64,000 nt of DNA from DATNIB01 sp035604685 (GTDB taxonomy: Bacteria > Actinomycetota > Acidimicrobiia > Acidimicrobiales > RAAP-2): positions 1-64,000 of the forward strand of contig DATNIB010000056.1 in the NCBI GenBank assembly GCA_035604685.1, given 5' to 3'. Both the position numbers and the translations under genes were made by a program. The notes under the pieces are model-generated. The model was not told where the DNA came from. It ran no database searches and saw nothing but the letters and a program-made list of their open reading frames with translations. Below are positions 16,613 through 24,850 of the stretch, piece by piece. The stretch's first letter is position 1. Every line of letters begins with the position of its first letter.

Positions 16613-19600
16613 CCCGCGCCGGTCGAGCTACGCCGAGCTGCATGCGCACTCGAACTTCAGCTTCCTCGACGGGGCTGCGCACCCAGAGGAGCTGGTGGCC
16701 GAAGCGTCGCGGCTCGGCCTCTGCGCGCTCGCGCTCACCGACCACGACGGCCTCTACGGGGTGGTGCGCTTCGCCGAGGCGGCCCGGCGGGTGGGACTGC
16801 CCACCGTGTTCGGGGCCGAGCTGACCCTCGGCCTCACCCGTCGCCAGAACGGCCGGGCCGACCCGGAGGGCGCGCACCTCGTCGTGCTGGCCCGCGACCC
16901 GACCGGGTACCGGAGTCTCAGTCGGACCATCGCCGAGGCGCAGCTGGCGGGGGGCGCCAAAGGGATCCCCACGGTCTCGCTGCCGACGCTGGCCGCCGCG
17001 CACGACGGTCATTGGCTCGTGCTCACCGGCTGCCGCAAGGGGACGGTGCCCACCGCGCTCGACGCGGCCGGCCCTCGCGCCGCCGCCGCCGCCCTGGCGG
17101 AGCTCGTGGCCGCCTTCGGGCGCGCCAACGTCGCGGTCGAGCTGTGGGATCACGGCGACCCGTTTGACTCGGCACGCAACGACGCGCTGGCCGCGCTGGC
17201 CGTCACCGGTGGGGTGGAGCTGGTGGCGACGGCCAACGCCCACTACGCCACCCCGGCCGGCCAGCACCTGGCCGCGGTGGTGGCCGCGGTGCGCGCCCGA
17301 CGGTCCCTGGACGAGATGGACGGCTGGCTGCCGCCGGGTCCGGGCGCCCACCTGCGCTCGGGGAGCGAGCAGGCCCGGCGTTTCGCCCGCTACCCGGGGG
17401 CCGTGGAGCGGGCGGGAGAGCTCGGACGAGCGCTCGCTTTCGACCTCCACCTGGTGGCGCCCGGCCTGCCGCCCTTTCCCGTCCCGCCGGGCTGTGACGA
17501 GATGGGCTACCTGCGCCGGCTGGTTGCCGAGGGGGCTACCACCCGCTACGGATCCCGCGGCGCCGAAACGATGCCGGGCGCCTGGGCCCAGCTCGACCGC
17601 GAGCTCTCGATCATCGAGGCCCTGGGCTTCCCCGGCTACTTCCTCGTGGTGTGGGACATCGTCCGCTTCTGCCGCGAGCAGGACATCTTCTGCCAGGGAC
17701 GAGGCTCGGCCGCCAACTCGGCGGTCTGCTACGCGCTCGGCATCACCAACGCCGACGCGGTGGCGCTCGGCCTCCTCTTCGAGCGCTTCTTGTCCGCCGA
17801 GCGCGATGGCCCCCCCGACATCGATGTCGACATCGAGTCCGGCCGGCGCGAGGAGGTCATCCAGTACGTCTACGAGCGCCATGGACGGCACCACGCGGCC
17901 CAGGTGGCCAACGTCATCACCTACCAGTCCCGCTCCGCGGTGCGCGACGCGGCCAAGGCGCTCGGGCACGCGCCCGGCACGATCGACGCCTGGTCCCGTC
18001 AGCTCGAGCACCGCGGGCAGCTGGCGGACCTGGCGAGCGACGTCCCCGCCTCGGTGCTGCGGGTCGCCGCGCAATTAGAGGGCGCTCCCCGGCATCTCGG
18101 CGTGCATTCGGGCGGCATGGTCATCTGCGACCGGCCGGTCGTAGAGGTCTGCCCGGTGGAGTGGGCGAGCGCCCCGGGCCGCACCGTCTTGCAGTGGGAC
18201 AAGGAGGACTGCGCAGCGGTCGGCCTCGTCAAGTTCGACCTGCTCGGCTTGGGCATGTTGGAGGCACTGCACCGCACCGTCGACCTCATCTCGGACTACC
18301 ACGGCACCGCGATCTCGCTCGCCACCATCCCCCAGGATCCCGCCGTCTACGAGCGGCTGTGCGCGGCCGACACCGTGGGGGTCTTCCAGGTGGAGAGCCG
18401 CGCCCAGATGGGCACGCTGCCGCGCCTCAAGCCCACCACCTTCTACGACCTCGTCGTCGAGGTGGCGCTCATCCGCCCCGGACCCATCCAGGGCGGGTCG
18501 GTCCACCCCTACCTGCGCCGGCGCAACAACGAGGAGGAGATCACCTATCTGCATCCCCTCCTCGAGCCCTGCTTGAAGAAGACCCTGGGCGTGCCGCTCT
18601 TCCAAGAGCAGCTCATGCAGATGGCGATCGACGTGGCGGGTTTTAGCGGGGCCGAGGCCGATCAGCTGCGCCAGGCCATGGGCTCCAAGCGCTCGGCCGA
18701 GCGGATGGAGGCGCTCCGCCAACGCTTCTACGCCGGCATGGCCGAGCGGCACATCACGGGCGAGGTGGCCGACGAGATCTTCTCCAAGATGGCAGCCTTC
18801 GCCAACTTCGGTTTCCCCGAGTCCCACGCGGTGTCCTTCGCCTACCTCGTCTACTCCTCGGCCTGGCTGAAGCTGTACTACCCGGCCGCCTTCTGCGCAG
18901 GCCTGCTCAACTCCCAACCCATGGGGTTCTGGGCCCCCCGCACCCTCGTCGCCGACGCCCGCCGCCACGGGGTGGAGGTGCGCCGGGCCGAGGTCAACCA
19001 CAGCGCGGCCGCGGCGGGCCTCGAACCGGCCGGCGCCGGGCGCGAGCCCCCGGCCCTGCGGCTCGGGCTGGCCTCGGTGCGGACGCTCGGGGCGGAGACC
19101 GCCGAACGGATCGCGGCGGGCCGCCCCTACCGCGACCTGGAGGACCTGGCGCGCCGGGCCGGGCTCTCGCGCCCCCAGCTGGAGGCCCTGGCCACGGCGG
19201 GGGCCACGGCCAGCCTGGACGGAGGAGAGCGGCGCCGGGCCCTCTGGGCGGCCGGCGCGCTGGCTCAGGCCGGCGGCGGCACCCTCCCGGGGATCGTGGT
19301 CGGCGCCGAGGCGCCCACCCTCCCGCGTATGGACCGGGTCGAAGAGACCGTGGCGGACCTGTGGGCGACCGGGGTGAGCGTCGACTCCTCGCTGACCGAG
19401 CTGGCCAGGGGAGCGCTCGATCGCCTCGGGGTCACCACCGCGGCCGGGCTGGCCGGACGGGCCGACGGGGACCGGGTGACCGTGGCCGGCGTGGTCACCC
19501 ACCGCCAACGGCCCGAGACGGCGCGGGGGATCACCTTTGTCAACCTGGAGGACGAGACGGGCCTCGTGAACGTGATCTGCTCAGTCGGGGTGTGGGCCCG

Positions 19601-19742
19601 GCACCGCCGCGTGGCCCAGTCGGCCTCCGCCCTCCTCGTGCGGGGCACGCTCGAAGTGGCCCACGGCGTGGTCAACGTGATGGCGGAGCGGATCGAGGCC
19701 CTCCCGCTGGCCGCCGCGCTCCGGGCCCGGGACTTCTGCTGA
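16605..19742 (+). CDS. dnaE2: Error-prone DNA polymerase III alpha subunit DnaE2
   Basis: 1045 residues. It opens with the PHP domain (YAELHAHSNFSFLDGAAHPE). The palm carries the catalytic carboxylates in PDIDVDIE (Asp about 405, 407 and 409), preceded by GRGSAANSAVCYALGI. The thumb/fingers region RQAMGSKRS and FANFGFPESHA are diagnostic, and an OB fold closes the protein (FVNLEDETGLVNVI), ending in RARDFC. Length and order match DnaE2 rather than replicative DnaE1, which is longer. DnaE2 extends past DNA lesions during SOS and drives damage-induced mutation. Its ATG lies inside the end of imuB. Confidence 0.95.
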   Translation: MTDPRRSSYAELHAHSNFSFLDGAAHPEELVAEASRLGLCALALTDHDGLYGVVRFAEAARRVGLPTVFGAELTLGLTRRQNGRADPEGAHLVVLARDPTGYRSLSRTIAEAQLAGGAKGIPTVSLPTLAAAHDGHWLVLTGCRKGTVPTALDAAGPRAAAAALAELVAAFGRANVAVELWDHGDPFDSARNDALAALAVTGGVELVATANAHYATPAGQHLAAVVAAVRARRSLDEMDGWLPPGPGAHLRSGSEQARRFARYPGAVERAGELGRALAFDLHLVAPGLPPFPVPPGCDEMGYLRRLVAEGATTRYGSRGAETMPGAWAQLDRELSIIEALGFPGYFLVVWDIVRFCREQDIFCQGRGSAANSAVCYALGITNADAVALGLLFERFLSAERDGPPDIDVDIESGRREEVIQYVYERHGRHHAAQVANVITYQSRSAVRDAAKALGHAPGTIDAWSRQLEHRGQLADLASDVPASVLRVAAQLEGAPRHLGVHSGGMVICDRPVVEVCPVEWASAPGRTVLQWDKEDCAAVGLVKFDLLGLGMLEALHRTVDLISDYHGTAISLATIPQDPAVYERLCAADTVGVFQVESRAQMGTLPRLKPTTFYDLVVEVALIRPGPIQGGSVHPYLRRRNNEEEITYLHPLLEPCLKKTLGVPLFQEQLMQMAIDVAGFSGAEADQLRQAMGSKRSAERMEALRQRFYAGMAERHITGEVADEIFSKMAAFANFGFPESHAVSFAYLVYSSAWLKLYYPAAFCAGLLNSQPMGFWAPRTLVADARRHGVEVRRAEVNHSAAAAGLEPAGAGREPPALRLGLASVRTLGAETAERIAAGRPYRDLEDLARRAGLSRPQLEALATAGATASLDGGERRRALWAAGALAQAGGGTLPGIVVGAEAPTLPRMDRVEETVADLWATGVSVDSSLTELARGALDRLGVTTAAGLAGRADGDRVTVAGVVTHRQRPETARGITFVNLEDETGLVNVICSVGVWARHRRVAQSASALLVRGTLEVAHGVVNVMAERIEALPLAAALRARDFC

Positions 19743-19752
19743 GGAGCGTCTG

Positions 19753-19965
19753 TTACTTGTCCTTCTTGGACTTGGACACTCGGGCGACGGCACCGATCGC
19801 CGGCGTCACCGTCAGCCACAGGCCGATGGTGACGACCATCGATGTGACGTAGCCGAACGGGTGGATGCCCGTGTCCTGCTGGACGACGCCCGCGAAGAGC
19901 ATGAGCACCCACGCGCTCACGAAGAACAGCGGCCCGGCCGACAACAACCTCATGAAATTGCCCAA
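19753..19965 (-). CDS. Small two-helix membrane protein, unknown function
   Basis: About 70 residues with two hydrophobic segments (LLSAGPLFFVSAWVLMLFAG and VTSMVVTIGLWLTVTPAIGA) and a Lys-rich cytoplasmic tail ending KSKKDK. An AGGAGG site is 8 nt before a TTG, which is taken as the start; a GTG at 19974 overlaps the AGGAGG and an ATG at 19953 is too distant. It converges with dnaE2, 10 bp from its stop. No family was recognised. The hydrophobicity and good ribosome binding site argue that it is real. Confidence 0.6.
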   Translation of the reverse strand: MGNFMRLLSAGPLFFVSAWVLMLFAGVVQQDTGIHPFGYVTSMVVTIGLWLTVTPAIGAVARVSKSKKDK

Positions 19966-20082
19966 CGGAGACACCTCCTATCGTCATGGTAGCGACAGTT
20001 GCTCGAGGGTGGCGGGGAACACGCGCTGCGACGGCGCGCCGTGGTCGGGTTGGCCGGCGAAATGGCATCGCGGCCGGGCCGG

Positions 20083-20088
20083 TACGGT
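20083..20088 (+). promoter_or_regulatory. -10 element of PIG-L gene (leaderless)
   Basis: TACGGT fits TANNNT and is 7 nt before the GTG at 20096; no Shine-Dalgarno precedes that start. Confidence 0.5.
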
Positions 20089-20095
20089 GACGATC

Positions 20096-20800
20096 GTGGA
20101 ACCGATGCCGGAGGACTGGACGCGCGCGGTGGCCGTCGTGGCCCACCCCGACGACCTCGAATACGGCGCGGCCAGCGCCGTGGCCCGGTGGACGGGACAG
20201 GGCAAGGCCGTCGCCTATGTCCTCGTGAGCAGCGGAGAGGCGGGCATCGACGGCATGGCACCCGCGTTGGCCGGTCCGTTGCGCGAGGAGGAAGAGCGAC
20301 GCAGCGCCGCCCTGGTCGGGGTCGACCACGTGGAGTTCCTGGGGCACGCCGACGGGACGATCGAATCCGGGTTGCCCCTACGGCGTGACCTGGCTGCGGC
20401 GTTCCGGCGTCTGCGCCCCGAGGTGGTGATCACGATGAACTTCGAACTGACCTGGGGGGAGGGCGGGGGCGTCAACCACGCCGACCACCGGGCCACCGGC
20501 CTGACCGTGCTCGACGGGTGCCGGGACGCGGGCAACCGCTGGCTGTTCCCCGACGCCGGCGAGCCCTGGGGAGGGATCACCCACGTGTACGTGTCGGGCG
20601 CGCCGTCGCCGACCCACTTCGTGGACGTGGCGGCCACCCTCGATGCCGGCGTGGCGTCGCTCCGCGAGCACCGCGCCTATCTCGAGGGGCTCGGGCGGGA
20701 GTTCGACCCCGACGAGTTCCTGCGCAACATCGCCGGGTTCGGCGGCATGGTGGCCGGGTGCGAGTACGCGGTCACCTTCCAACGGTTCTCGGTGGGCTGA
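20096..20800 (+). CDS. PIG-L family N-acetylglucosaminyl-type deacetylase
   Basis: 234 residues. The AHPDD motif near the N-terminus and HADHR further on are the zinc-binding residues of the PIG-L/LmbE family. The family includes MshB (mycothiol biosynthesis), mycothiol S-conjugate amidase and antibiotic deacetylases. A Rossmann-like core precedes and follows them. The GTG at 20096 is chosen because a TANNNT -10 lies 7 nt upstream; an in-frame ATG is at 20105. The last 124 bp overlap, on the opposite strand, the end of the VOC gene. The substrate cannot be assigned. Confidence 0.88.
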   Translation: MEPMPEDWTRAVAVVAHPDDLEYGAASAVARWTGQGKAVAYVLVSSGEAGIDGMAPALAGPLREEEERRSAALVGVDHVEFLGHADGTIESGLPLRRDLAAAFRRLRPEVVITMNFELTWGEGGGVNHADHRATGLTVLDGCRDAGNRWLFPDAGEPWGGITHVYVSGAPSPTHFVDVAATLDAGVASLREHRAYLEGLGREFDPDEFLRNIAGFGGMVAGCEYAVTFQRFSVG

Positions 20801-21273
20801 GGGAAGTTCGCGGCCGACGGCCGGTCCTGGACGCGGCCCGCGGGCTCCGTCGTCGACCGGTATCCCGGCGGCCGGCGATCACCCGGGCCGAGCAGGTCCC
20901 ACCGATTGCCCGCGATGTCCAAGAACACGGCGACCTTGCCGTAGGGCTCGGTGCGGGGGGCGGTGACGAACTCGATGCCGGTGGACACCATGCGGTCGTA
21001 GGCCACGTCGAAGTCCGCGACCTCCAAGAAGAAGCAGACACGGCCGCCGACCTGGCGCCCGACCACCGACCCTTGGTCCGCCCCGTCGGCCTGGGCCAGC
21101 AGGATCCCCGTCTCGCCGCCGGGTGGCCGGACGACGACCCAGCGCTTCTCGCGCCCGTCGTTGGTGAAGGACGGCGAGTCTTCGACGAGCTCGAATCCGA
21201 GCTGCTCGACGAAGAACTCGATCGCCTCGTCGTAGCGCGCCACGACGAGGGTGACCAGGCGGAGCACGGCCAT
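20677..21273 (-). CDS. VOC-superfamily (glyoxalase/bleomycin-resistance-like) protein
   Basis: 198 residues from the ATG at 21273, which has GGGAGG 8 nt upstream. Residues 1 to about 125 form two beta-alpha-beta-beta-beta units: VTLVVARYDEAIEFFVEQLG, FVTAPRTEPYGKVAVFLDI and AGNRWDLL. This is typical of VOC proteins that bind a metal and isomerise or open small molecules, or sequester drugs. About 70 low-complexity residues follow because no stop occurs until 20677, inside the PIG-L gene on the other strand. That tail may be real or a lost stop codon. Confidence 0.8.
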   Translation of the reverse strand: MAVLRLVTLVVARYDEAIEFFVEQLGFELVEDSPSFTNDGREKRWVVVRPPGGETGILLAQADGADQGSVVGRQVGGRVCFFLEVADFDVAYDRMVSTGIEFVTAPRTEPYGKVAVFLDIAGNRWDLLGPGDRRPPGYRSTTEPAGRVQDRPSAANFPQPTENRWKVTAYSHPATMPPNPAMLRRNSSGSNSRPSPSR

Positions 21274-21336
21274 GCAGCAAGCCTCCCACGGCGGTTCCGC
21301 GGCGCGGCGCGGCGCCCCGGCCATGGCCCCCGGTGC

Positions 21337-22035
21337 TCAGGCGGGCGAGGCCGCCTCGATCAGCTCCGGTCCCTCGTTGGCCGCGCTGTTCACCCGGGGG
21401 CTCACCGCTCGGAGGACCAGGTGGTCGGCAGAGTCGGCGGCGGCGAACGTGTCCGCCTCTCCGGGCTCGAGGGCGGTGGGGGCCAGCCAGCGGTCCCAGT
21501 GCGCTCGCCCGATGATCACCGGCATGCGGTCGTGGATCTGGGCCAACTCGCCGGCCGCGGCCATGGTGATGACGGCGCAGCTGCGCAGGGCCACCCCCTC
21601 CGCGTCGTACCAGATCTCCCACACGCCGGCCAGCGCCAACGGGTCGCCCGTATCGCCGAACACGTAGAAGGGTTGGCCGGCGCGGCGGCGCCCGGGCTCG
21701 GTCGAGCGTTTCCACTCGTAGAAGCCGTTGGCCGGGATGAGGCAGCGCCGCCGTTCGAAGGCGGCGCGGTAGGGGCGGGCCGTCCCTACTGTCTCGAGAC
21801 GGGCGTTGATGAACCGGCTCCCGATCGTCGGGTCCTTGGCCCAGGTGGGAACGAGGCCCCAGCGGACGCTGCGCAGCCGGCGGGTCAGGCCGTCACGGGT
21901 GGTTGCCACGGCATAGACGGGCTGGGTGGGTGCCACGTTCCAACGCCCGGGGAGCTCGTCCGTCGCCACCTCGTCGATGCCAAAGCGCTCGACGAGGTCC
22001 GAGGCCGGCTCGTAGAGGGCGAAGCGACCGCACAT
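21337..22035 (-). CDS. SRAP-domain (HMCES/YedK-like) abasic-site processing protein
   Basis: 232 residues. It starts MCGRF, where Cys2 becomes the N-terminal nucleophile that forms a thiazolidine cross-link with abasic sites in single-stranded DNA. The other conserved active-site blocks are present: WNVAPTQ, FINARLET, ANGFYEWK and IHDRMPVI. Family knowledge says SRAP proteins shield abasic sites from error-prone processing. Its position 1.6 kb downstream of the SOS mutasome genes is suggestive, but no SOS box was seen in front of it. The ATG must be the true start because Cys2 is essential. Confidence 0.93.
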   Translation of the reverse strand: MCGRFALYEPASDLVERFGIDEVATDELPGRWNVAPTQPVYAVATTRDGLTRRLRSVRWGLVPTWAKDPTIGSRFINARLETVGTARPYRAAFERRRCLIPANGFYEWKRSTEPGRRRAGQPFYVFGDTGDPLALAGVWEIWYDAEGVALRSCAVITMAAAGELAQIHDRMPVIIGRAHWDRWLAPTALEPGEADTFAAADSADHLVLRAVSPRVNSAANEGPELIEAASPA

Positions 22036-22067
22036 GGCGCCACCATCGCACAGCGCCGGCGCGAGGG

Positions 22068-23762
22068 TTACCGGACCGTCGGTCCGCTGGCCAGCGCCGG
22101 GCCGTCGGCGACGCCGCGAGACGGTCGCTCGTCTGGGGCAGCCGGATGGGCGCGCGCCGGCTCGACGTCGGCTGCCGACCCTTCTTCGTGGTGCACCGGC
22201 AGGCGCAGCCAGAAGCAGGAACCGCCCGGGGGGTTGGGCCGCACGCCCAAGGTGCCGTGGTGGGCCTCGACGGTCGCGGCCACGATGGCCAGCCCCAGCC
22301 CCGTTCCCCCGGTGTGGCGGGTCCTCGAGGTGTCGGCCCGGTAGAAGGGCTCAAAGATGCGGGCCGCCTCCTCGCTCGTCACACCCGGGCCCTGGTCGCG
22401 CACCTCGATCTCGGCGCAGGCCACCGCCGGGCGGTCGGCCGCCCCGGCGTTGGCCGTGTCCCCGGCGGCCGGCGAGAGGGAGCGCACGATGACGTCGATG
22501 GCGCTCCCGGCCGGCGAGTAGCGCGCCGCGTTGGTGAGCAGGTTGTCGACCGCCCGCCGCACGCGGTCGGCGTCGCACTCGATCCGGATCTCGCCCTCGC
22601 CCTCGAAGCGCACGGCGTGGTCGTGGCCGGTGAAGCTGAGGGCGACCACCGCCTCTTGGACCACGGCGGCGAGGTCAACGGAGGTGAGGTGGAGGGGTCG
22701 CACCTGGTCGAGGTTGGCCAGCACGAGGAGATCGTCGACGAGGAGGCTCATCCGTTCCGCCTCTCGGCGGATGTGGCGCATGGCCGTCGCCAGGTCCTCG
22801 GGCGGCCGGTGCCCGTTGTGCTCGAACAACTCGGCGTAGCCGCGCAGGGAGGTGAGGGGGGTCCGCAGCTCGTGGGAGGCGTCGGCCACGAACCGGCGCA
22901 GGCGCGCCTCGCTGGCGGCGCGCGAGTCGAAGGCCTCCTGGATCTCGCCCAGCATGACGTTCAACGCCGAGCCAAGCCGCCCCACCTCGGTCGGCCCACC
23001 GTCGGGTTCGACCCGCCGGGCGAGGTCGCCGCGGGCGATGTCGCCGGCCGCCACCGCCATGTCCTCGAGCGGCCGCAGGCCGCGCCGCACGATCCAGCGG
23101 GCCAGCAGAGCGAGGCCGACGAGGATGGCCAGGGTGGCCAGGAGCTCGATGAGCACGAGCCGGTGCAGCGTCTGGTCGACGTCGGTGAGCGGGATGGCGA
23201 CCACGATCGTCAGGTGGCGATAGCCGGTGGCGCGCTCGAGGACGCGGTAGCTCACCGCACGTGCGCCCGCGCTGTGCGCATCGATGAACCGGTCCACCCC
23301 GATCTTGAGGGTCCCCGTTGTGCGGGGGAGGACCGGCGCCGGCGCGGTCTTGCCGCCGTAGCTGAAGGTGATCGGGGTGGCGATGGGGCGCCCCGTTTGG
23401 TTCACGAGCTCGCCGACCGTGCCGGCCGGTTCGAGCCCGGATCGATGGCCGTCGAAGGTGAACGGCCGGAGCGCTTTGGGCACACCGGTGAAGTGGCGCG
23501 GGACCGAGAAGCCCCCCGTCGGCGACACGCCCGTCCCGGTGGCCGTCGGAGAAGTGGCCGTCGCGCGCGGCTGCGCCAGATGGATGAGACCAGCGCTCAA
23601 CAGGACCTGCCGGGACACCGGATACGACGCCAGCTCGAGCTGCGGGTCCGTCCGGCCGACGAGGAACGAGCGCAGTGAGGTGTAGGTGGCGACGTCCGAG
23701 ACGATCAGTCCGAACGCCACGACCGCGATGAGGGTCAAGAGGAGCCGGGTGCGCAGGGCCAC
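22068..23762 (-). CDS. Membrane sensor histidine kinase
   Basis: 564 residues. A transmembrane helix occurs at residues 5-28, followed by an extracytoplasmic region of about 170 residues, a second helix (LVLIELLATLAILVGLALLA) and a HAMP linker. The dimerisation domain has the phospho-acceptor His at about residue 297 in ASHELRTPL. The ATPase domain shows the N box (NLLTNAARYSP), DQGPGV, FEPFYRAD and GGTGLGLAIV. A 50-residue charged tail ends the protein. The GTG start has GAGGAG upstream and lies 10 bp from the response-regulator stop, so the pair is one operon. Architecture resembles TrcS/MprB-type kinases; the signal is unknown. Confidence 0.95.
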   Translation of the reverse strand: MALRTRLLLTLIAVVAFGLIVSDVATYTSLRSFLVGRTDPQLELASYPVSRQVLLSAGLIHLAQPRATATSPTATGTGVSPTGGFSVPRHFTGVPKALRPFTFDGHRSGLEPAGTVGELVNQTGRPIATPITFSYGGKTAPAPVLPRTTGTLKIGVDRFIDAHSAGARAVSYRVLERATGYRHLTIVVAIPLTDVDQTLHRLVLIELLATLAILVGLALLARWIVRRGLRPLEDMAVAAGDIARGDLARRVEPDGGPTEVGRLGSALNVMLGEIQEAFDSRAASEARLRRFVADASHELRTPLTSLRGYAELFEHNGHRPPEDLATAMRHIRREAERMSLLVDDLLVLANLDQVRPLHLTSVDLAAVVQEAVVALSFTGHDHAVRFEGEGEIRIECDADRVRRAVDNLLTNAARYSPAGSAIDVIVRSLSPAAGDTANAGAADRPAVACAEIEVRDQGPGVTSEEAARIFEPFYRADTSRTRHTGGTGLGLAIVAATVEAHHGTLGVRPNPPGGSCFWLRLPVHHEEGSAADVEPARAHPAAPDERPSRGVADGPALASGPTVR

Positions 23763-23771
23763 GGCGGCTCC

Positions 23772-24461
23772 TCAGGCCGACCGGCGCAGGCGGTAGCCCA
23801 CGCCGCGCACTGTCTGGATGAGCCGTGGGCCATTGGCCTCGGTCTTGCGCCGGAGCGTGCTCACGAACGTCTCGACGACGTTCTCGTCGCGCTCGAAGTC
23901 CGACTCCCAGACCCGGTCCAGGATCTGGGTCTTCGACACCACCCGCTCGGAGTTGAGCAGCAGGTAGTGCAGCAGGCGGAACTCGGTCGGGGTGAGGTCG
24001 AGGGGCGTGCCGGCACGGCTCGCCTCATGGCGCTCCGCATCGAGCACGAGGTCCTCGAATTGGAGCGCGGAGCCCGTGGCGTCGAGGTCTACCGTCCGGC
24101 GGAGGAGGGCCCGAACGCGCAGGATCAGCTCTTCCACGCTGAACGGCTTCGTCAGGTAGTCGTCCGCGCCGAGGGCGAAGCCCTGCCGCTTGTCGTCGAT
24201 GTCCTGTCGCGCGGTCAGCAAGATGACCGGGATCCTCGGTTCGTCAGAGGCGATGCGCGCCATGAGCTCGAAGCCGTTCAGGTCCGGCATCATGATGTCG
24301 AGGATCAAGAGGTCCGGCCGGCGCTCGTCGATGGCGGCCAAGGCGGTGCGTCCGGAGTCGGCCGTGCTGACCGCCAGACCCTCGTACCGGAGGGCCATCG
24401 AGACCAAGTCGATGATGCCCTGCTCGTCGTCGACGACGAGCACCCTGGCGTTGCCCAGCAT
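23772..24461 (-). CDS. OmpR/PhoB-family response regulator
   Basis: 229 residues from the ATG at 24461, preceded by GCGGAGGAAACGGCCG. The receiver domain has the acidic pocket DD at residues 11-12, phospho-acceptor Asp55 in LLILDIMMPD, a Thr in LLTAR and Lys in LTKPF. The C-terminal winged-helix DNA-binding domain includes LTPTEFRLLHYLLL and RTVRGVGYRLR-like segments. It is the first gene of the two-component operon; the kinase follows after 9 bp. It resembles TrcR-type regulators in length and sequence style. Target genes are unknown. Confidence 0.95.
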   Translation of the reverse strand: MLGNARVLVVDDEQGIIDLVSMALRYEGLAVSTADSGRTALAAIDERRPDLLILDIMMPDLNGFELMARIASDEPRIPVILLTARQDIDDKRQGFALGADDYLTKPFSVEELILRVRALLRRTVDLDATGSALQFEDLVLDAERHEASRAGTPLDLTPTEFRLLHYLLLNSERVVSKTQILDRVWESDFERDENVVETFVSTLRRKTEANGPRLIQTVRGVGYRLRRSA

Positions 24462-24643
24462 CGGCCGTTTCCTCCGCGGGCCATCTTGGAGAACCGACCT
24501 GTGGGTTCCCTGTAGGCCCGCGGGCACGATCCATCTTGGCCCACCCGGGGGCGGCCGAGCTCCACCCGGTCGACTCGGGTGCGGCCGGCCCCCAGTCCCA
24601 GGCGGGAGGCCGGGACGGCGGCGGGCGTGGCAGGGTATGGCCC

Positions 24644-24850
24644 ATGTGCCGAAGCATCATCACCTTGCGCGGTCCGCACGCCCCGGCCGATCCCGACGTC
24701 GAGGCGGCGGCGCGCCAGTTCGTCCGCAAGGTCTCGGGGAGTCGAACCCCGTCGCAGGCCAACGAGGCGGCGTTCTCGTCGGCGGTCGCCGAGATCGCCG
24801 ACGCCACGCAACGGCTGCTCGACGCCTGGGTCAGCCCGGCGACGCGCTGA
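24644..24850 (+). CDS. DUF2277 family small protein
   Basis: 68 residues beginning MCRSIITLRGPHAPA and containing ARQFVRKVSGSR, PSQANEAAFSSAV and ATQRLLDAWV. These are the conserved blocks of DUF2277, an uncharacterised family widespread in Actinobacteria. There is no obvious ribosome binding site; a weak CAGGGT hexamer lies 7 nt upstream of the ATG. The last 20 bp overlap the 3' end of the opposite PabB-PabC gene. Confidence 0.85.
   Translation: MCRSIITLRGPHAPADPDVEAAARQFVRKVSGSRTPSQANEAAFSSAVAEIADATQRLLDAWVSPATR

Noticed and set aside
20518..22344. Long plus-strand frame across the VOC and SRAP genes
   Set aside because: No recognisable domain; VOC and SRAP motifs are clear on the minus strand.
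24728..24752. On the minus strand, a T-arm-like hairpin (CGGGG-TTCGACT-CCCCG) suggesting a tRNA 3' end
   Set aside because: No acceptor stem, anticodon arm or CCA context surrounds it, and it lies inside the conserved DUF2277 coding region.
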